Shown: positions 1 through 9,710 of the stretch, in pieces
Layout of the letters: every line of letters begins with the position of its first letter
Numbering within the stretch: position 1 is the stretch's first letter
From: Methanosarcina sp. ERenArc_MAG2
GTDB lineage: Archaea > Halobacteriota > Methanosarcinia > Methanosarcinales > Methanosarcinaceae
DNA: 64,000 bases
Direction of reading: 5' to 3'
Assembly (NCBI GenBank): GCA_023955635.1
Contig: JAMXHR010000002.1
Coordinates: forward strand, 620,001 to 684,000
The notes under the pieces: model-generated
Seen by the model: the letters and a program-made list of their open reading frames with translations, nothing else
Databases searched by the model: none
Told to the model about the DNA's origin: nothing
Translations under genes and position numbers: made by a program

Positions 1-1494
1 GATCCGGAGCACCTGTAATTGCACATTCGAGCACTGCAGGGTGCTGGATAAGGGCGCTTTCCACTTCAAAAGGCCCTACTTTATATCCTGAAGTCTTGAT
101 AATATCGTCAGCCCTTCCCACAAACCACAGGTAGCCGTCTTCGTCCATCCAGGCCATATCTCCTGTATGGTAATAGCCGTCGTGCCAGGTTTCTTCAGTC
201 TTCTCCGGGTCTTTTCCGTAGTGGACGAAGAATCCTACAGGTTTTCCTCCTTTTGTGTTGATAACGATTTCTCCTTCTTCTCCTACTTCACAGAGCCTAC
301 CGTCCCTGTCCATAAGCTCAATTTTATAACCAGGAGATGGCTTTCCGATAGACCCGGGTTTTGGTTCCATCCACGGGTAAGTTGCGATAGTTACAACAGT
401 TTCGGTCTGCCCGAACCCTTCCATGAGCTTTATTCCAGTAAATTCAAGGAACCGATTAAACACCTCAGGGTTCAGGGGTTCGCCTGCAACGACCGCATAT
501 TTCAATGTACCGAATTCATACTTACTCAGGTCTTCTTTGATCAGAAATCTGTAGATTGTCGGCGGGGCACAGAAAGTTGTAACACCGCATTTGGAAGCTT
601 TTTCAAGCATGTTTTTGGCTTCAAACCGGTCGTAGTCATAAACAAAGACCGCACAACCTGCTATCCACTGCCCATAGATCTTTCCCCATACGCATTTTCC
701 CCATCCGCTGTCTGCAACCGTATAATGCAGCCCGTCATCCTCTACATTCTGCCAGTATTTTGCGGTAAGAATATGTCCAAGAGGGTAGGTAAAATCGTGT
801 TCCACCATTTTTGGGAAGCCCGCGGTTCCTGAAGAGAAATAAACCAGAGAAATATCGTCATTTGTAGTTGTAGCCTTACCTGCAGGACGTTCAAAGTCAG
901 GGAAGCTTCTTCAAGCTCTTTTCTGAAATCAATCCAGCCTTCCCGAGGTTTACCTCCAACGACTGTTTTTTTAAGCGGGATATCCCCACACTGGGAATGA
1001 GATTCGTCCACCTGCTCAGGAACTTCATCCTCTGATATGCAGACGATCATTTTCAGGCCGGCTTTTTCTATTCGATATACTATATCTCGTGTCTTGAGCA
1101 TATGGGTTGCAGGCACAGCAATGGCTCCCAGTTTATGTAATCCCAGGATACAGTACCAGAACTCATAACGGCTCTTTAAGGTAAGCATTACATAGTCGCC
1201 TTTCCCTATCCCGTGCTTTGCAAAGAAATTTGCAGCCTTATCGCTGTAGTACTTGAGATCTTTGAAAGTAAAGGTTCTTTCTTCTCCATTATCGTCACAC
1301 CAGATCATTGCAAGTTTCTCAGGAAAATCTCTTGCATAGGTATCGACCACGTCATAGGCAAAGTTGAAATTTTCAGGAACCAGGATTTTAAAATTTTCCT
1401 GGAAATCCTCGTAAGATTCGAAATCGGTTTTAGAAACAAATTGGCTCAGCAAGGAAGTCATTCTGGACACCCGTTTTATCTGCTTATTATTCAT
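1..1494 (-). CDS. AMP-forming acyl-CoA synthetase (acetyl/medium-chain type), 3' end outside window, one frame break
   Basis: Activates a short- or medium-chain carboxylate to its acyl-CoA through an acyl-adenylate, in the cytoplasm. The N-terminal ~200 residues (from the ATG at 1494) and the rest (reading SSGTAGFPK, the phosphate-binding loop, then GFGQTET and YHTGDMAW) lie in different frames. Restoring one base in the short run at about 901-903 (minus strand tccctgac to tcccctgac) joins them. The gene runs off the left edge of the window. The M. acetivorans relative is a characterised medium-chain synthetase; substrate here is inferred. The XRE/cupin regulator lies just upstream in the same orientation. 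The break is probably a sequencing error. Confidence 0.9.
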
Positions 1495-1582
1495 CTTTCC
1501 ATATTTTTTAGGGCTTAAGGGCCTGTGAGAATTTCAAAGTTTTTATAATTTTATCCCGCATATCCGGTTTTTATCAGATTTG

Positions 1583-1687
1583 AGATCAAATTACTTTAAA
1601 TCAAATTACTTTAAATCAAATTACGTTAAATCAAATTACGTTAAATCAAATTACGTTAAATCAAATTACGTTAAATCAAATTACGTT
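1583..1687. repeat. 15-bp tandem repeat, seven copies
   Basis: Unit aaatcaaattacgtt. The first copies carry acttt in place of acgtt and the last five are identical. The array sits between the two minus-strand genes and ends three bases before the stop codon of the XRE/cupin gene (TAA at 1691-1693). The unit length is a multiple of three, so the plus strand shows a repetitive open frame, but this looks like a by-product rather than a protein. Confidence 0.9.
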
Positions 1688-1690
1688 AAA

Positions 1691-2245
1691 TTACATTATA
1701 GCTGCCAGGAACTTAGCAGGCTCTCCTTCAAGAGCTTCCATGGCGTGTTCGTATGTGGAGTCAAAATAAATGGAGTCTCCTTTGTTCAGGGTAATTTCAT
1801 TATTGTGGATATAGACCTTCAGGCTTCCTTCAAGCACGTAATTAAATTCCTGCCCTGGGTGAGAGTTGGTCTCAGGCTTTGTTCCATATGGTTTGGGTTC
1901 AACCGAAACTATGAAAAATTCAGCTTTTTTGTGAATGAATTTTTCAGCCAGGTTCTGGTACCGGTACTGTTTTCTCCTTTCAACGCTGACCCCTTTTCCG
2001 TCCCTTGTAACGGTAAAAATATTCATGCGTGGCTCTTCACCTGTCAGGAGGGTAGCCATGTCTACACGCAGCTTGTGTGCAATTTCAAAAAGTACACTTG
2101 CCGGAATATCCTCACTTCCACTTTCATATTTCTCGTAGATTTCATCGGATACCTGCATATATTCTGCCATTTCTTTGACTGTGAAATCCGATAGTTCCCG
2201 CAGTTCACGGACTCGAGCTGCAATTTCTTTTATTTTTTCCTGCAT
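1691..2245 (-). CDS. XRE-family regulator with C-terminal cupin
   Basis: A 184-residue DNA-binding regulator. Residues ~5-62 form a helix-turn-helix ([21 protein letters not shown]) and residues ~110-178 a cupin_2 small-ligand barrel ([13 protein letters not shown], then a GDSIYFDS turn). This HTH-cupin layout is common in regulators that sense small metabolites. It lies directly upstream of the acyl-CoA synthetase on the same strand, so a role in controlling that gene is a reasonable inference from context. A perfect 15-bp tandem array begins right after its stop codon. Confidence 0.85.
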   Translation of the reverse strand: MQEKIKEIAARVRELRELSDFTVKEMAEYMQVSDEIYEKYESGSEDIPASVLFEIAHKLRVDMATLLTGEEPRMNIFTVTRDGKGVSVERRKQYRYQNLAEKFIHKKAEFFIVSVEPKPYGTKPETNSHPGQEFNYVLEGSLKVYIHNNEITLNKGDSIYFDSTYEHAMEALEGEPAKFLAAIM

Positions 2246-2661
2246 GATATATCTTCTCCAGCTGGATTTTTCAAGAATTAACTTGAGATTTGCTTAAAAA
2301 CCTTTGGCTTTACCCAGGGTTAATGCTTGTTTGAAAGGAGATTTTTCTTCCAGAGCCATTGAAAATTATAATAAATATACATTATCATTCATGGTTCTTC
2401 ACAATTCCTATTATTTATTATAACAGGATTGGATCTATAGTAAACCTGCATTGGTCTCGAGTAACGAATTTTATGCACAACTTCGAATACCAAGTATATC
2501 GATTTTCCAACATAATTCTTATATATATTACATAAAAAATAACACTTTTTAGCGTTTTGCACCTTAACCGAAGCCACATAAGTAAACCTGCAACTTTTAA
2601 AGATAAGAAATTTTGTCTGGATATCAAAAATCAAATTGAATGCGGCCACCCCACCCTAAAG

Positions 2662-2775
2662 AGGCTGTCCGACAATTCAATTTAAGGGCAAAAACATGTG
2701 AAAAATAAGGCATATAAAGCCTTTAAACTGAAAAAAGGAATTTGTATATTACTGGAAGTAATTGTCGGACAGCCT
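2662..2775. mobile_element. MITE-like element, 114 bp
   Basis: Perfect 16-bp terminal inverted repeats (aggctgtccgacaatt at 2662-2677; its complement at 2760-2775) enclose AT-rich non-coding DNA. The pentamer taaag flanks the element on the left (2657-2661) and, one base out, on the right (2777-2781), which may be a target duplication. There is no coding capacity, so movement would need a transposase from elsewhere. Confidence 0.7.
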
Positions 2776-3091
2776 GTAAAGGATAGGGTATTCGTGACCC
2801 TCCGCACTCCCAAAGTAATAACCCAGTTAAATTCTAATTATTTAGAATACAACCGATTGAGCGACCGTTAATAAGATTCAGCCTGCTTAGCCATTGTAAT
2901 TTGAAGAATAAGGCAGAATATTTGCCGAAAGAAATCTGTGATATGTCGCGACCTGTAGTGCTGGAATGTGGGAATTTAATGCTTTGGGGATACCATAACT
3001 TTTAGCGACCAACTTCTCATATCTATGGAAGAAACCAGAGATTTCAGGCTAGGACCGGGGTAGTTCAGGCTTGATCTCTTTAAAAAACAGT

Positions 3092-3263
3092 TTTTAACAG
3101 GCTGTCTCAAAACTCAAACCATTTCTACAATTGGATAATGAGCAACGTTGGCTTTAAATTCAAATCATGAATTTTATGAAAATTCAAGTGTAAATTTACC
3201 TCATAGTAGAACTTTTTATCACAATTGTAGAATCGAGTTTAGTTTTGAGACAGCCTGTTAAAA
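3092..3263. mobile_element. MITE-like element, 172 bp
   Basis: Terminal inverted repeats of at least 23 bp contain the core aacaggctgtctcaaaact; the right end is its complement at about 3241-3260. A second inner pair (ttctacaattg / caattgtagaa) gives the whole element a hairpin-like structure. Non-coding. Its ends differ from those of the 2662-2775 element, so it belongs to a different family. Confidence 0.75.
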
Positions 3264-3460
3264 TTATTTTTATCTAGTAGATTCCATACACGGGATTATT
3301 TGAAGGTGAATGATCTAGTAAAGAGATTTTTCCCGGTAGGATCTTTTTGGGTACTTTAATTTTTATTTCCGTTTCATAATATTGGTTTAAATCAACAATT
3401 TTATATGTCATCCTTTTTAGAAATAATTCTATAAATTCCTGGATTAATGTGCGGGTTAAA

Positions 3461-4959
3461 ATGACAAAAATTCGAACTTTCAGATGGATCTGCTTATTTG
3501 CAATATTTATGGCTCTGATTCTAATATCAGAAACCGGGGCGGCAGGAAATATTTATGTTTCTCCCGGAGGGTCGATCCAGGCTGCAGTAGATAAAGCATC
3601 TTCAGGTGACACTATCCTTGTAAAACCCGGAGAATATAAAGAAAGTGTTCAAATCAATGAGGATAACCTGACAATAATCTCGGATTCAAAAAATCCCGAT
3701 AATACTGTTATTATCGGAGAGAATAAAGAGAACAACGCATTCAACGTAATTGCCCATGATGTGACAATCAGCGGTTTCTCAATAGTTAACAGCAAATGCG
3801 GGATTTACCTCAATGGCGCTCAGAACTGTTTTATAAGTGATAATGATATATCGAAAAACTACATTGGGATCTGTCTGTCTAAGTCCGACAATAATACCTT
3901 GAGCAATAATATAGTATATTCGAACATCGATTGTGGCATCAAATCATTTGCTTCTGCGGGCAACACAATATACAACAATTGCTTTAATAACACGAATAAC
4001 GCAAGGGAAAGTAAATTCAACGTCTGGAACCGTACTGCAGGCAATTACTGGAGTGATTATGCAGGACAGGATAAGGACGGAGACGGCATAGGTGACGTGG
4101 CATATATCATCAATCACCGGACAAACAGTATTGATTACAGGCCGTTAATGAATTTCACTCCCGAACTTACGGTATTGCCAGAGGCAATTTTCACTTCCGA
4201 TGTGACAGTCGGATATGCCCCTCTTACAGTTGAGTTTATCGATTTCTCCAAAAATGCCAGCTCACTGATGTGGGATCTAGGAAACCTGAAGACTTCGGAC
4301 TCTTCTGACTTTTTGTATACTTTCTTTAATGAAGGCAATTATAGGGTCACTCTAAATGCCACGAACGAGAATGGCAGCGACTCGACATATGTGACCATAA
4401 ATGTTCTGAAGGCTCCGGGTCCTTCTGATCCAATACTCCCTGAGGCTAAAATCAGTGCCAATGTGACAAGCGGCTATGTTCCTCTTACCGTTCATTTTGT
4501 TGATTTTTCCAAAAATGAAGACTCTCTATCTTGGAGTTTCGGAGACGGGAAGAAATCTTGCTGCCCGGACCCGCGGCACACTTTTTGCTGTCCGGGGAAC
4601 TATACAGTCTCTCTTACGGCAAAGAATAAAAATGGCAGTTCCTCAACCTGTGTTGTCGTTACCGTTTTGAAACCGGCAATTCAGCCTTCTGCCCTGCCAG
4701 TAGCTAAATTCAGTGCCAGCACTACCAGAGGATCTGCTCCCCTCACGGTTGAGTTTGTCGATATTTCGGAAAATGTAACTGATCGGTTATGGGATTTTGG
4801 GGATGGCAACCAGTCCGCTGAAAAAGTCCGGAACATACTTACACGTCTTCAGGAAATTATACGGTGGGCCTGACAGTGGGCAATGAAAACGGGAACGACT
4901 CAAAAGAGATTATGAATTTTATTCGGGTTGAGGCTACTGATAGCACAGGTAATGCATAA
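3461..4959 (+). CDS. Secreted surface protein: NosD-like beta-helix plus PKD repeats, one frame break
   Basis: Starts with a signal peptide (hydrophobic residues ~9-28, then ETGAAG). A periplasmic copper-binding/NosD-type right-handed parallel beta-helix follows (residues ~30-230, repeated D/N-rich turns), then three PKD domains with the usual WDFGDG-type motifs (WDLGN, WSFGDG, WDFGDG). The third PKD is cut by a break in the A5 run at 4821-4825. Adding one A restores SPEHTYTSSGNYTVGLTV to a stop at 4957-4959. The ATG at 3461 is preferred to the GTG at 3449. Such proteins are exported and thought to act in the envelope or in adhesion; no membrane anchor is seen. Ligand unknown. Confidence 0.85.
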
Positions 4960-5039
4960 AGGATCGGTTATTCAGGAGACGCGGGGGATACTGCTAATGC
5001 AGAATATACTGAAGATGCAGGCTCTTAATAGAGGAGAAT

Positions 5040-5543
5040 TCAGTAGATACTCACTCCTTTGACTGAGGGCAGGTTTAGAATCTTGTCCACGAGATTTCCA
5101 GGCACTTTCTGGTCGGTGATAATGGTGAGTCTTGGATTGTTAGTAAGATAGGGATCATCCGAGACAGCCTGGCGGATACTCAAATTATTTTTGGAGATCA
5201 GGCCTGCAACCTCTGCAAGAATGCCCGGGTGGGCTGCGTCTTCCGGGATAATAATGATTACTCCCAGGCCAAGAGAAGGGGCTACGTCTCTGAGAAAAGG
5301 GATAGAATGAACATTTTTAAAAATATTGCTTAGAAGTTCATCTGAGATAATTGTCTTTGTGGTTGCATCAACCACTCGCCTGTCAACACCTGCTTCTTTT
5401 GCAAGCTGTGTATGTGCTATCTCAATGCTTCCGGAAGTGACCTTTCCTTCTTTATTCACCTGAAACCCGCGTTCAAAGAGCAGCGTAAGCACTTTTGCCT
5501 GCGCAGGGTATTTTTCAAATTTTGTGAGTAATGTCTGCCACAT
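5040..5543 (-). CDS. ACT-domain regulator of amino-acid metabolism (COG2061-like)
   Basis: A 167-residue cytoplasmic protein. The N-terminal half (~1-75) looks like a winged helix (HTQLAKEAGVDRRVVDATTKTI) and the C-terminal half (~93-167) is an ACT domain (LGVIIIIPEDAAHPGILAEVAGLI) of the kind that binds amino acids. This matches the archaeal family of predicted amino-acid-responsive regulators. It stands alone between a surface protein and a CxxCxxCC protein, so targets cannot be inferred from context. Confidence 0.8.
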   Translation of the reverse strand: MWQTLLTKFEKYPAQAKVLTLLFERGFQVNKEGKVTSGSIEIAHTQLAKEAGVDRRVVDATTKTIISDELLSNIFKNVHSIPFLRDVAPSLGLGVIIIIPEDAAHPGILAEVAGLISKNNLSIRQAVSDDPYLTNNPRLTIITDQKVPGNLVDKILNLPSVKGVSIY

Positions 5544-5700
5544 ATAAACTTCAGTTTAAGCCGGGTTCCCTGATATATAGTTTCTTATCATGATCCATTG
5601 TCAGCCGAATAAAAGTTTTCCTGAATTGCATTTTCGGATATTTTTGGCGTTAACTGTTGCCTGCGTTAATTTGATGTACCTGCAGGACACGAGTCTTTTC

Positions 5701-6507
5701 ATGGAAGATTCCAGCGCAGGCAATAAACAGATGTCCGAAAAAACAAATTATCAGCTGCTTCTTATTGCCAGTCTCAACAAAGAAATAGAACTAGCCCGCA
5801 AGCTTGATCCTGAAAAGCTCGCAACTGAAATCCGGAAAATAGGTTTCTCCTGCCAGCACTGTGGAAAATGCTGCAGGCGGGCTTTCGGGGACAATAGGGT
5901 AGTACTAATCCCTTCCGAGATCGAGAGAATCCGGAAATATACAGGCCTTTCAAAACTTGAGGTCGCAGGGCCACTTGTGCCGGATATCACTATCCCGGAT
6001 GAACCTGGGGAGGATGAAGAAAATAACCATGAAGATTCTTTCAGGGTACCGGAAGAAAATGAAGAACCAGTCTCCTCTGAGTTTCTTAAGCTTCTTCAGG
6101 AGGATATCGATTGCGAGGGCAATATTCATGCCTTCGGGTGGTTACTCAGGAGGAAGAGAAATGGAGACTGTATTTTTCTTGAAAAAGATACAAACAAATG
6201 CCGGGCCTATCAAGTGCGCCCGATGCTTTGCAGCACCTATCCTTTTTATATCGAAGAGCTAAGATTGCAGATATGCGAATGTGAAGGGCTCGGATATCCT
6301 ATATCTGCAGAAGACAACAAGAAGCTGGCAGAAAACCTCCTTTTCAGGTACATTTCGGAACTTGAGGACATACTTAATATGTATGAAAAATTTGTAAATT
6401 TCAGGAGAGGGGAAAAGGGCCCAGAGCTTGCAAAGAAGAGCCTGGAAAATGGTACATGTACCTATATAGTTCATGACAGCACCGGAAGTACTAAAGTTAT
6501 TGATTGA
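5701..6507 (+). CDS. YkgJ-family CxxCxxCC zinc/iron-binding protein
   Basis: Carries the family signature FSCQHCGKCCR near the N-terminus, plus later cysteines in RAYQVRPMLCSTYPF and ICECEG that complete the usual metal-binding set. The acidic stretch between (DEPGEDEENNHEDS) looks flexible. The family is thought to chelate zinc or an Fe-S centre; its reaction is not known. The frame is open from 5590, but neither that start nor those at 5701 and 5731 has a clear Shine-Dalgarno; 5701 is a compromise. Confidence 0.75.
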   Translation: MEDSSAGNKQMSEKTNYQLLLIASLNKEIELARKLDPEKLATEIRKIGFSCQHCGKCCRRAFGDNRVVLIPSEIERIRKYTGLSKLEVAGPLVPDITIPDEPGEDEENNHEDSFRVPEENEEPVSSEFLKLLQEDIDCEGNIHAFGWLLRRKRNGDCIFLEKDTNKCRAYQVRPMLCSTYPFYIEELRLQICECEGLGYPISAEDNKKLAENLLFRYISELEDILNMYEKFVNFRRGEKGPELAKKSLENGTCTYIVHDSTGSTKVID

Positions 6508-6707
6508 TAGCACAAAATCAATAACGCTGTAAATCAACAATGCTGTAATACTATCGATAAGACAATCGTTATTTAAACACGTTTGTCGTTTCATGCGCCT
6601 GAGAGATTTTTTTGCCTTTGTTTGCTCTGTGCCATCAATTAAATTTATTTATTAGAAAGAGCCAGTTATTCCCTATGACCGGGATGTCTGGTAATGAAAA
6701 TCGTCCG

Positions 6708-7968
6708 ATGACCATTTCGGAAAAAATATTTTCGAAGGCCTCTGGAAATCCCGTAACAGCCGGGGATTTCGTTCTGGCAAATATAGATCTGGCAATGACA
6801 CACGACATTACGGGTCCGCTAGCAGTCAAAGGCTTTTACGAGATAATGAAAGATAAAGACGAAAAAAGTATGGGATCCTAAGAAAATAGTGATCGTATTC
6901 GATCACCAGGTTCCTGCGGATTCTATTAATGCCACAGCAAATCATATTATGCTCAGAAAATTTGCTGAGGAACAGGGTATTTTAAATTATGATGTTTATG
7001 AGGGCGTCTGTCACCAGGTTCTTCCCGAGAAAGGGCATGTGCTTCCAGGTGACCTTATAATTGGCTCGGATTCGCATACCTGCGCATATGGGGCTCTGGG
7101 TGCATTTTCTACAGGTGTAGGGTCTACTGACATGGCGGCTGTTTTTGCTACAGGCAAACTCTGGTTCAGAGTACCCGAGACTTTCCGCTTTGAAGTGGAA
7201 GGTAACCTGCCAAGGCATGTTTACTCAAAAGACCTTATCCTCCACCTGATCGGTGACGTCGGTGTAGAAGGGGCAAGGTATATGGCAGCCGAGTTTGCAG
7301 GTTCAACAATCCATTCTCTTTCTATTCCCGAACGCATGACCATGTCCAACATGGCAATCGAGATGGGAGGAAAGGCAGGAATCATCGAAGCCGATGAGGT
7401 GACTGCAAATTATCTCAAAGAACGGATTATGTATTATGAGTTTGACCCATACTGGAAATCCGATGAGGGCGCGGAATATTCTGAGGTCCGTTATTACGAT
7501 GTCTCTGATCTGGAGCCCCAAGTGGCCTGCCCGCACAATGTGGATAACGTAAAGCCTGTAACCGAAGTAGAAGGCACGAAAATCGATCAGATCTTTATGG
7601 GTTCCTGCACAAACGGCAGGTTCGAAGACATTAAGGTCATGGCAGATATCATGGGTGACGAACCTGTGGCAAAGGGTGTACGCCTCCTTGTTGTTCCCGC
7701 CTCAAGAACCGAATACATGAAACTGTTGAGAGCCGGGTATATAGAAAAACTTATGAATGCAGGCGCAATTGTGGAATCTCCCTGCTGTGGGCCCTGTATG
7801 GGCGGCTCCTTCGGTTTGCTCGGCTCAGGAGAAGTGGGCCTTGCAACCTCCAACCGCAATTTCAAAGGTAGAGAAGGAAGTGCTGAATCCTTTGTGTATC
7901 TTTCTTCCCCTGCAACTGCAGGAGCATCAGCCCTGACCGGAGAAATTACTGATCCAAGGAAGGTTTGA
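6708..7968 (+). CDS. 3-isopropylmalate / homoaconitate dehydratase large subunit, one frame break
   Basis: Aconitase-family [4Fe-4S] enzyme that isomerises isopropylmalate (leucine) or homocitrate-type acids (coenzyme B). Visible motifs: [21 protein letters not shown] (residues ~125-145), GSCTNGR and CCGPCMGG, which give the three cluster cysteines. The frame breaks in the A6 run at 6862-6867. Removing one A joins DEK to [14 protein letters not shown]. The start is placed at MTISEKIF, where family members begin; the frame is open from 6612. The small subunit is not in the window, so leuC cannot be told from the coenzyme-B paralogue here. Confidence 0.85.
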
Positions 7969-8027
7969 AAATCTTCTGCTTTTACTTTTTGAATACTTCT
8001 CTGTATATTATATAAACAGGTGCTAGA

Positions 8028-8342
8028 ATGCAGGATGCTGATTTATCAATTTTGAATAGGGTATACGAGATTATCTTGGACCGGAAACAGAACTATGACG
8101 AGAGTTCATATGTCTGCAAGCTTTTGAACCACCGCAAAGGCATGAATAAAATTCTCGAAAAAGTAGGAGAGGAATCAATAGAAACAATTCTTGCAGTCAG
8201 GAATGAAGACCATAAAGAAATCGTTTCGGAAAGTTCGGACCTTATCTTCCATCTTCTGGTAATGCTTGCGGCAAATAATATCACCCTTGATGAAATCGCA
8301 GCCGAACTCAGTGCCAGACATGAAAGCATGAAAAGGGATTGA
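8028..8342 (+). CDS. hisE: Phosphoribosyl-ATP pyrophosphatase
   Basis: Hydrolyses phosphoribosyl-ATP to phosphoribosyl-AMP, the second step of histidine synthesis. At 104 residues it is the normal length for a stand-alone HisE. The MazG-like motifs [13 protein letters not shown] and [14 protein letters not shown] give the metal-binding acidic residues. It follows the dehydratase gene by 59 bp in the same direction and may share its transcript. A hairpin terminator candidate lies about 90 bp downstream. Confidence 0.93.
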   Translation: MQDADLSILNRVYEIILDRKQNYDESSYVCKLLNHRKGMNKILEKVGEESIETILAVRNEDHKEIVSESSDLIFHLLVMLAANNITLDEIAAELSARHESMKRD

Positions 8343-8428
8343 AGACCTGAAGGTTTTTCTATCTCCTAGTTTGAAAATGCGGAAAACGCGATATTTTGAA
8401 AATATTGGTATTTTTTCCGGCTGCTTTT

Positions 8429-8445
8429 GCGGGATTTTATCCCGC
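8429..8445. terminator. Hairpin between convergent genes
   Basis: gcggg-attttat-cccgc, followed by ctcttta on the plus strand. It sits between convergent hisE (+) and the CBS regulator (-). A bidirectional terminator role is inferred from shape and position. Confidence 0.5.
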
Positions 8446-8476
8446 TCTTTAAATAAGCCCTGAGAAATATTAATTT

Positions 8477-9352
8477 TTAGTACACTGCAAGTTCATTCAG
8501 GACATCGGTTTTTGACAGAGTCCCTTTGGGTACGCCATTGATTGTTACGATAAGTCTTCCTACATTATATTTATGGAAGAGTTTTACTACATCATAGAGT
8601 TGCATATCCCCATCAACTGTGATAAGTTCTTTTGTCATAATATCTTTGACTTTTACGTTCGGTTTTCCCTGGGCAATGGCGTGGGCGATATCCGTATAGG
8701 TAATTATCCCTACGATTTTCCCTTTATCCTCCACAGGGGTTCCATGAGTGTTATTCCGGATAAAAAGCCTTGTTGCTTCCTGAATACTTGCGTTCAGGTT
8801 CACAAGCAAGGGAGGATATTTCATATAATGTTTAACATGCTTTTTAGGAAGAGAAACCATTTCCGTAATATTGAAAAGAATAGAGTTGTTAGTATCATCC
8901 CTTCCTGTAACCTCTCCACGGATTATCAGGCGATTTACAGGCGTAGGACCCACCTGAAGCTTATCTTCCATCACAAAGTCTTTTGTATTTCCTATTACAC
9001 GAATGACTCCGTTACAGGCGTCAGGATTCCTGACGGTCGTAAAACTAATTTCGGCGGCTGTAGCTCCGTTAACCATCACATTGTTTCTGTAGAGAGGAAC
9101 CACTGACTCATTTTTAAGTTGCTGGATCCGTAAAGAATCGTACGCTGCTCCTGTAGGTTTGTACCCTCCTTTTGGTCCGGGCACCCCTTCCACAAGCCCC
9201 AGGGCCTTTAATAACTGCATCTGGTTGCGGATAGTTCCAGGATTGCGCTGGATGACCTCGGCTATCTCTTCCCCTTTGATTGCCCGATCCTTTTGCCGCT
9301 GAAGGTTGATTAATGAAATAATAATATCTTTTTGAATCGAAGTGAGTTCCAT
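8477..9352 (-). CDS. HTH transcriptional regulator with paired CBS domains
   Basis: The start at 9352 (MELTSIQ) follows a ggtgg ribosome site; an in-frame ATG at 9400 is less likely. Residues ~1-75 form a winged HTH (KGEEIAEVIQRNPGTIRNQMQLLKALGLVEG), a middle domain follows (~85-165), and two CBS motifs end the protein (NNTHGTPVEDKGKIVGIITYTD; MTKELITVDG...YNVGRLIV). CBS pairs usually bind adenine nucleotides or S-adenosylmethionine, so this is probably an energy- or ligand-sensing archaeal regulator. It may act on the palindrome at 9551-9570 in the spacer it shares with the next gene; that is inference. Confidence 0.85.
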   Translation of the reverse strand: MELTSIQKDIIISLINLQRQKDRAIKGEEIAEVIQRNPGTIRNQMQLLKALGLVEGVPGPKGGYKPTGAAYDSLRIQQLKNESVVPLYRNNVMVNGATAAEISFTTVRNPDACNGVIRVIGNTKDFVMEDKLQVGPTPVNRLIIRGEVTGRDDTNNSILFNITEMVSLPKKHVKHYMKYPPLLVNLNASIQEATRLFIRNNTHGTPVEDKGKIVGIITYTDIAHAIAQGKPNVKVKDIMTKELITVDGDMQLYDVVKLFHKYNVGRLIVTINGVPKGTLSKTDVLNELAVY

Positions 9353-9710
9353 ATTACCACCATTAATTTCATATACCTTTATAAGGATGATGTATAACAA
9401 CTGTACACCGATAATGTATGTTATCGTATGTATTTACCATAATTAATGATTATAAATTCCTATTACAAATTACTATTACAAATATAAAAAGAGTCCGGTT
9501 ATGCTTTGAATATCCAGCTGGTTTTATGCCTTATATTGAAGTTTATTACAGGATTTGTAATTACAAATCCAAAGCCGAGCAATAAATTTCCTTTCAGGAA
9601 ATCAACTTCAGGAATCTCTGCGAAACTTTTGCTTGCGTGTTTGTTTTGTTAAAACTCTTCATTCATAAAAATCTTTATATAACTTAACAGAGCCCCCAGA
9701 GGGTTAGAAT
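9353..9710. promoter_or_regulatory. Divergent promoter region
   Basis: A 358-bp AT-rich spacer between two divergent genes. It contains the 20-bp palindrome and, at about 9673-9682, a TATA-like tttatataac that fits the GTPase gene. No gene seen. Confidence 0.5.
9551..9570. promoter_or_regulatory. Perfect 20-bp palindrome, possible operator
   Basis: The sequence ggatttgtaattacaaatcc is an exact palindrome. The half-site ttacaaat recurs twice nearby (about 9464-9485). It lies between the divergent HTH-CBS regulator and the GTPase gene, a classic place for an operator. No protein has been shown to bind it. Confidence 0.45.

Larger units (their letters stand above)
2246..3448. other. Non-coding region with two MITE-like elements
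   Basis: No convincing gene in 1.2 kb. A short open frame at 2389-2649 (minus) has no recognisable product. The stretch holds two separate inverted-repeat elements (2662-2775 and 3092-3263). The rest looks like decayed sequence. Confidence 0.6.

Noticed and set aside
1580..2194. Repetitive plus-strand open frame (KSNYV repeats) over the 15-bp array
   Set aside because: It is antisense to the XRE/cupin gene and its repeats are simply the DNA array read in frame.
2389..2649. 86-codon frame on the minus strand
   Set aside because: No ribosome site, no recognisable product, AT-rich.
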